From an uncultured Bacteroidia bacterium (lineage in GTDB: Bacteria; Bacteroidota; Bacteroidia; Bacteroidales; F082): DNA of 64,000 nt. The stretch spans positions 16,713 to 80,712 of the forward strand of contig CACXXW010000007.1 of the NCBI GenBank assembly GCA_902771635.1, given 5' to 3'. Positions 61,440 through 64,000 of this stretch are shown piece by piece (positions within the stretch are counted from its first letter, which is position 1; the number at the start of each line of letters is the position of its first letter). A model generated the notes under the pieces. The model saw nothing but the letters and a program-made list of their open reading frames with translations. It was not told where the DNA came from and ran no database searches. The position numbers were made by a program, and so were the translations under genes.

Positions 61440-62627
61440 TCAATACATCAGGTATTTTGCCCTGACGGCTTTGAATGTTTCAAGGTCGTTTTCCCATGAA
61501 GCGCGGATCTCATCCGCGCTTTTTCCATTTTCTATGTCGCGTTGCATCTGCTTGTCGCCTGAGAGCAGACGGAAGTAATCCTTAAAGAAGCCTTTGTCCT
61601 TCAGTTGCAGGTAGGCTTCGATGAACCATTCAAGTTGGAGCTGGTCGGTGTTGTTGAGGTAATTGTGGGCAAACTCGATGAGGTTCTCGCCACGACAGCG
61701 TTGGCCTTCAAGCAAAGGTTTGGAGGCACCACTTGTACTTTTGGGCGTGAAGGTGTAGCTGCCGCGCATATCGGGATGGCCATAGATTTGGAAAGGTGTC
61801 TCTGTTCCGCGACCGATGCTGACAATGCTGCCTTCAAAGAAGCAAAGGGTAGGGTAAAGGTAGACCGACTCCCAGTTGGGTAGGTTGGGCGACGGCTTCA
61901 CGGGCAGCTCGTATATGGCGTTACGATTGTAATTATTAATAGGTATGACAGTTAGGTCGCAGGTGATACCGCCTTTCAGCCAGCCTTCACCGTTCACCAT
62001 TTTGGCATATTCTCCGATAGTCATGCCGTAAACTACGGGCACTTGATGCATACCTACGAAAGACTTGTTTTCTGGTTTCAATACAGGTCCGTCCACATAA
62101 AAGCCATTCGGGTTGGGGCGGTCAAGGACAATGACAGGGAGCCCGTTTTCGGCGGCGGCCTCCATCACATAGCTCATGGTGGAGATATAAGTGTAGAAAC
62201 GCACGCCGACATCCTGCAAATCAAAGAGGATGATGTCGATACCTTGCAGCATTTCTGCTGTGGGCTTCTTGTTCTTGCCGTATAGTGAGACGATAGGAAT
62301 GCCGGTCTTTTCATCTTTGCCGCTGTTGACTTTGGCACCCGCGTCGGCAGTGCCACGGAAACCGTGTTCGGGCGTGTAGATTTTCATGATGTTTACACCC
62401 AAAGAAAGCAAGGTGTCCACCAAGTGCGTTTCGCCAATGATGCTCGTCTGGTTGCCTACCACACCCACACGTTTACCATCGATAAGTGGCAGGTAGTCAT
62501 CGAGCTGCATGGCGGCAGAGACGTAATGCGCCTTGTCGACAAAGGCGAGGCGAGGCAAAGGGGAACTTGTTTCTTGTGACAGGAAAGCGCAAAACAGCAA
62601 GGCAAAGGAAAAGAAATGTCGTTTCAT
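61440..62627 (-). CDS. namZ: Exo-beta-N-acetylmuramidase NamZ-like (DUF1343)
   Basis: 395 residues with an N-terminal hydrophobic segment (probable signal peptide; no clean lipobox). DUF1343 marks: GKRVGVVGNQTSII, YTPEHGFRGTADAG, FDLQDVGVRFYTYISTM, VLDRPNPNG, and CFFEGSIVSIGRGTETPFQIYG. NamZ enzymes release MurNAc from the non-reducing end of peptidoglycan fragments, serving cell-wall recycling or salvage. It is divergent from a LolC/E-type permease gene; -7 boxes of the two genes lie head to head (62642-62657). Confidence 0.88.
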   Translation of the reverse strand: MKRHFFSFALLFCAFLSQETSSPLPRLAFVDKAHYVSAAMQLDDYLPLIDGKRVGVVGNQTSIIGETHLVDTLLSLGVNIMKIYTPEHGFRGTADAGAKVNSGKDEKTGIPIVSLYGKNKKPTAEMLQGIDIILFDLQDVGVRFYTYISTMSYVMEAAAENGLPVIVLDRPNPNGFYVDGPVLKPENKSFVGMHQVPVVYGMTIGEYAKMVNGEGWLKGGITCDLTVIPINNYNRNAIYELPVKPSPNLPNWESVYLYPTLCFFEGSIVSIGRGTETPFQIYGHPDMRGSYTFTPKSTSGASKPLLEGQRCRGENLIEFAHNYLNNTDQLQLEWFIEAYLQLKDKGFFKDYFRLLSGDKQMQRDIENGKSADEIRASWENDLETFKAVRAKYLMY

Positions 62628-62641
62628 CCGAGTTTTATTTT

Positions 62642-62657
62642 TACTTTTGCAAAATTA
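62642..62657. promoter_or_regulatory. Back-to-back -7 boxes for namZ and the permease gene
   Basis: TACTTTTG on the + strand (62642-62649) for the permease at 62673, directly followed by TAATTTTG on the - strand (62650-62657) for namZ at 62627. The two boxes abut, so polymerase could hardly use both at once. Confidence 0.55.
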
Positions 62658-62672
62658 TTGAAAAACCTGCAA

Positions 62673-63896
62673 ATGTCGGGCCCAAAATTCATAGCAGACC
62701 GAATTTTTTCGCTTTCGAAGGAAAACCTGTCATCCACGGTGATGCGTTTGGCCGTTACAAGCGTGGCTTTGGCCATCATTGTGATGCTCATCTCATGGGC
62801 GGTCGTGGTGGGCTTCAAGAACCAAATTCGCGACAAGGTCATCGGCTTCGTGGCTCCGATTCATGTGCAGTCGTTGGACAAGAACGAGTCGGTGGAGGAG
62901 ACGCCATTTGTGTTGGATTCGTTGCTCATCAGTAGGTTGAACTCTGTTGAAGGCATCAGTCATTACCAGATGGTGGCCAACAAGGCGGGTATGATCAAGA
63001 CCGAAGATGAGATTCAGGGCATAGTGCTGAAAGGCGTGGATGAAAACTACGACTGGACATATTTCAGTTCATGCCTTATTAACGGTCAAACGCCGAAATA
63101 TATGGCCGATGAACGCTCTACCGAGATGCTGGTTTCCAAGGCAATCGCCAACAAAATGCTGCTCAATGTGGGTGATGACGTTCGCGTGTGGTTCATCGAC
63201 AAGGATCAACAGGCGCGTGGCAGAAAATTCACGGTGTCAGGCATCTTTGAGACAGGACTGTACGAGTTCGATGAGCGTTTTGTCTTCGCCGACCTCAACC
63301 AGATCCGCAAGCTGAACGGCTGGGAGGATAATGAAGCCGGACTTTTGGAAATTGCATTGAACGACGATGCCGATGTGAATCAAGTCAATGAGAAACTTTA
63401 CTATACATTACCTTCCGAATTGGCCTCTTATACCGCGCGTCAGAGCAATCCACAAATCTTTGACTGGCTTGACCTTTTGGATACTAATGTCTGGCTCATT
63501 ATGGCCTTGATGTTGCTTGTTGCAGGCATTACGGTAATCAGTATGTTGCTGATTATCATCATCGAAAGGACAACTACCATTGGGCTTTTGAAAGCTATGG
63601 GTGCGAGTAACAAGTTTGTCCGTGAGGTGTTTTTGCGTCGCTCATTACGTATTCTGCTCATCGGAATGCTCATAGGCAATGTCATCGGTTTGGGTTTCTG
63701 CTTCATGCAGCAATACACCGGGTTTATCAAATTGGATGCCGCCACTTATTATCTTTCTGCTGTTCCCATCGAGTTGCACCTTAGTACAGTGATATTTATC
63801 AACTTGGGTACTTTCCTTCTGTGGGTGTTGATGCTACTCATCCCGACCTCGGTCATCAATCGCATCAGTCCCACCAAGTCGATAAGGTTTGAATGA
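62673..63896 (+). CDS. LolC/LolE-type ABC transporter permease (FtsX family)
   Basis: 407 residues from ATG 62673 (MSGPKFIADRIF). Four membrane segments: one at about 24-46 (LAVTSVALAIIVMLISWAVVVGF), then a ~230-residue periplasmic domain of MacB-PCD type, and three near the C-terminus (WLIMALMLLVAGITVISMLLIIII; LRILLIGMLIGNVIGLGF; TVIFINLGTFLLWVLMLLI). The layout is that of LolC/LolE, which extract lipoproteins from the inner membrane with ATPase LolD. No ATPase gene lies next to it in the window. Many Bacteroidota proteins of this type are only assumed to serve lipoprotein transport. Confidence 0.85.
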   Translation: MSGPKFIADRIFSLSKENLSSTVMRLAVTSVALAIIVMLISWAVVVGFKNQIRDKVIGFVAPIHVQSLDKNESVEETPFVLDSLLISRLNSVEGISHYQMVANKAGMIKTEDEIQGIVLKGVDENYDWTYFSSCLINGQTPKYMADERSTEMLVSKAIANKMLLNVGDDVRVWFIDKDQQARGRKFTVSGIFETGLYEFDERFVFADLNQIRKLNGWEDNEAGLLEIALNDDADVNQVNEKLYYTLPSELASYTARQSNPQIFDWLDLLDTNVWLIMALMLLVAGITVISMLLIIIIERTTTIGLLKAMGASNKFVREVFLRRSLRILLIGMLIGNVIGLGFCFMQQYTGFIKLDAATYYLSAVPIELHLSTVIFINLGTFLLWVLMLLIPTSVINRISPTKSIRFE

Positions 63897-63965
63897 GGAA
63901 AAAATCACGAAAAACGATTCTCGTTTTGATAAATTCCCTATCTTAGCCGCCAAATCAACATAATT

Positions 63966-64000
63966 ATGATGAAAGACTTTACCATCCAACCGTTGAAAGG
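63966..64000 (+). CDS. Start of a gene cut by the window edge
   Basis: ATG ATG at 63966-63971 followed by an open frame reading KDFTIQPLK up to the last base. An imperfect -7 box (TATCTTAG) lies at about 63940-63947. Too short to identify. Confidence 0.5.
   Translation, partial: MMKDFTIQPLK

Overview
The window looks like a chromosomal segment of an anaerobic, probably host-associated Bacteroidales bacterium (Bacteroidota). Four things point there. Many secreted proteins end in a type IX secretion (T9SS) type A sorting domain. Most promoters carry the Bacteroidota -7 element TAnnTTTG rather than a sigma70 box, and Shine-Dalgarno sites are scarce. Single genes have typical Bacteroidales homologues (K+-dependent membrane pyrophosphatase, pyruvate phosphate dikinase, meso-diaminopimelate dehydrogenase, NamZ/DUF1343, NahK-like kinase, GH109, C10 and C25 peptidases). 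I saw no rRNA, tRNA, CRISPR array, phage, transposase or known defence island. Coding density is high and no gene-free stretch exceeds about 280 bases.

Layout. 1-2.6 kb: a GH109-type lipoprotein divergent from an N-acetylhexosamine 1-kinase homologue, a plausible mucin-sugar salvage pair. 2.6-13.4 kb: thioredoxin-like protein, secreted endonuclease/phosphatase-fold protein, TsaD, TamB-like protein and an AddA-like helicase-nuclease. 13.5-17.2 kb: PPDK and a small T9SS cargo. 17.4-26.1 kb: two paralogous gingipain-like C25 peptidases flanking a ParE-type toxin-antitoxin pair and a calcium-repeat protein. 26.2-31 kb: DAP dehydrogenase, GH3 glycosidase, FISUMP-like secreted protein. 31-43.3 kb: membrane protein plus PlsC acyltransferase, PepO-like M13 peptidase, DnaX, polysaccharide-deacetylase-like protein plus FemAB/GNAT protein, Upp, NSS transporter, helix-hairpin-helix protein. 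43.3-52.7 kb: a broken 'asparagine synthetase B-like' gene followed by three tandem streptopain-like C10 peptidases with T9SS tails. 52.7-64 kb: DHFR and ThyA, a MntA/HepT toxin-antitoxin pair, nucleoside MFS permease, bifunctional-nuclease-family protein, pyrophosphatase, DUF1573 protein, aminotransferase, NamZ, LolC/E-type permease, and the first codons of one more gene.

Together the genes suggest an organism that secretes proteases and glycosidases, imports nucleosides and amino acids with Na+/H+ symporters, and conserves energy from pyrophosphate. Six proteins carry T9SS sorting tails: two C25 peptidases, three C10 peptidases and one small protein.

The most unusual signal is not one gene but a population of short palindromic elements of several families. 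They sit between genes and also inside reading frames: in the secreted endonuclease, the DnaX linker, the helix-hairpin-helix protein, and at the C-termini of the deacetylase-like and thioredoxin-like proteins. This resembles the in-frame palindromic elements known from Rickettsia. A separate ~170-bp element occurs twice, each time directly upstream of a start codon. I did not find a convincing new defence or metabolic system. All functional calls come from reading motifs by eye; no database search was run.
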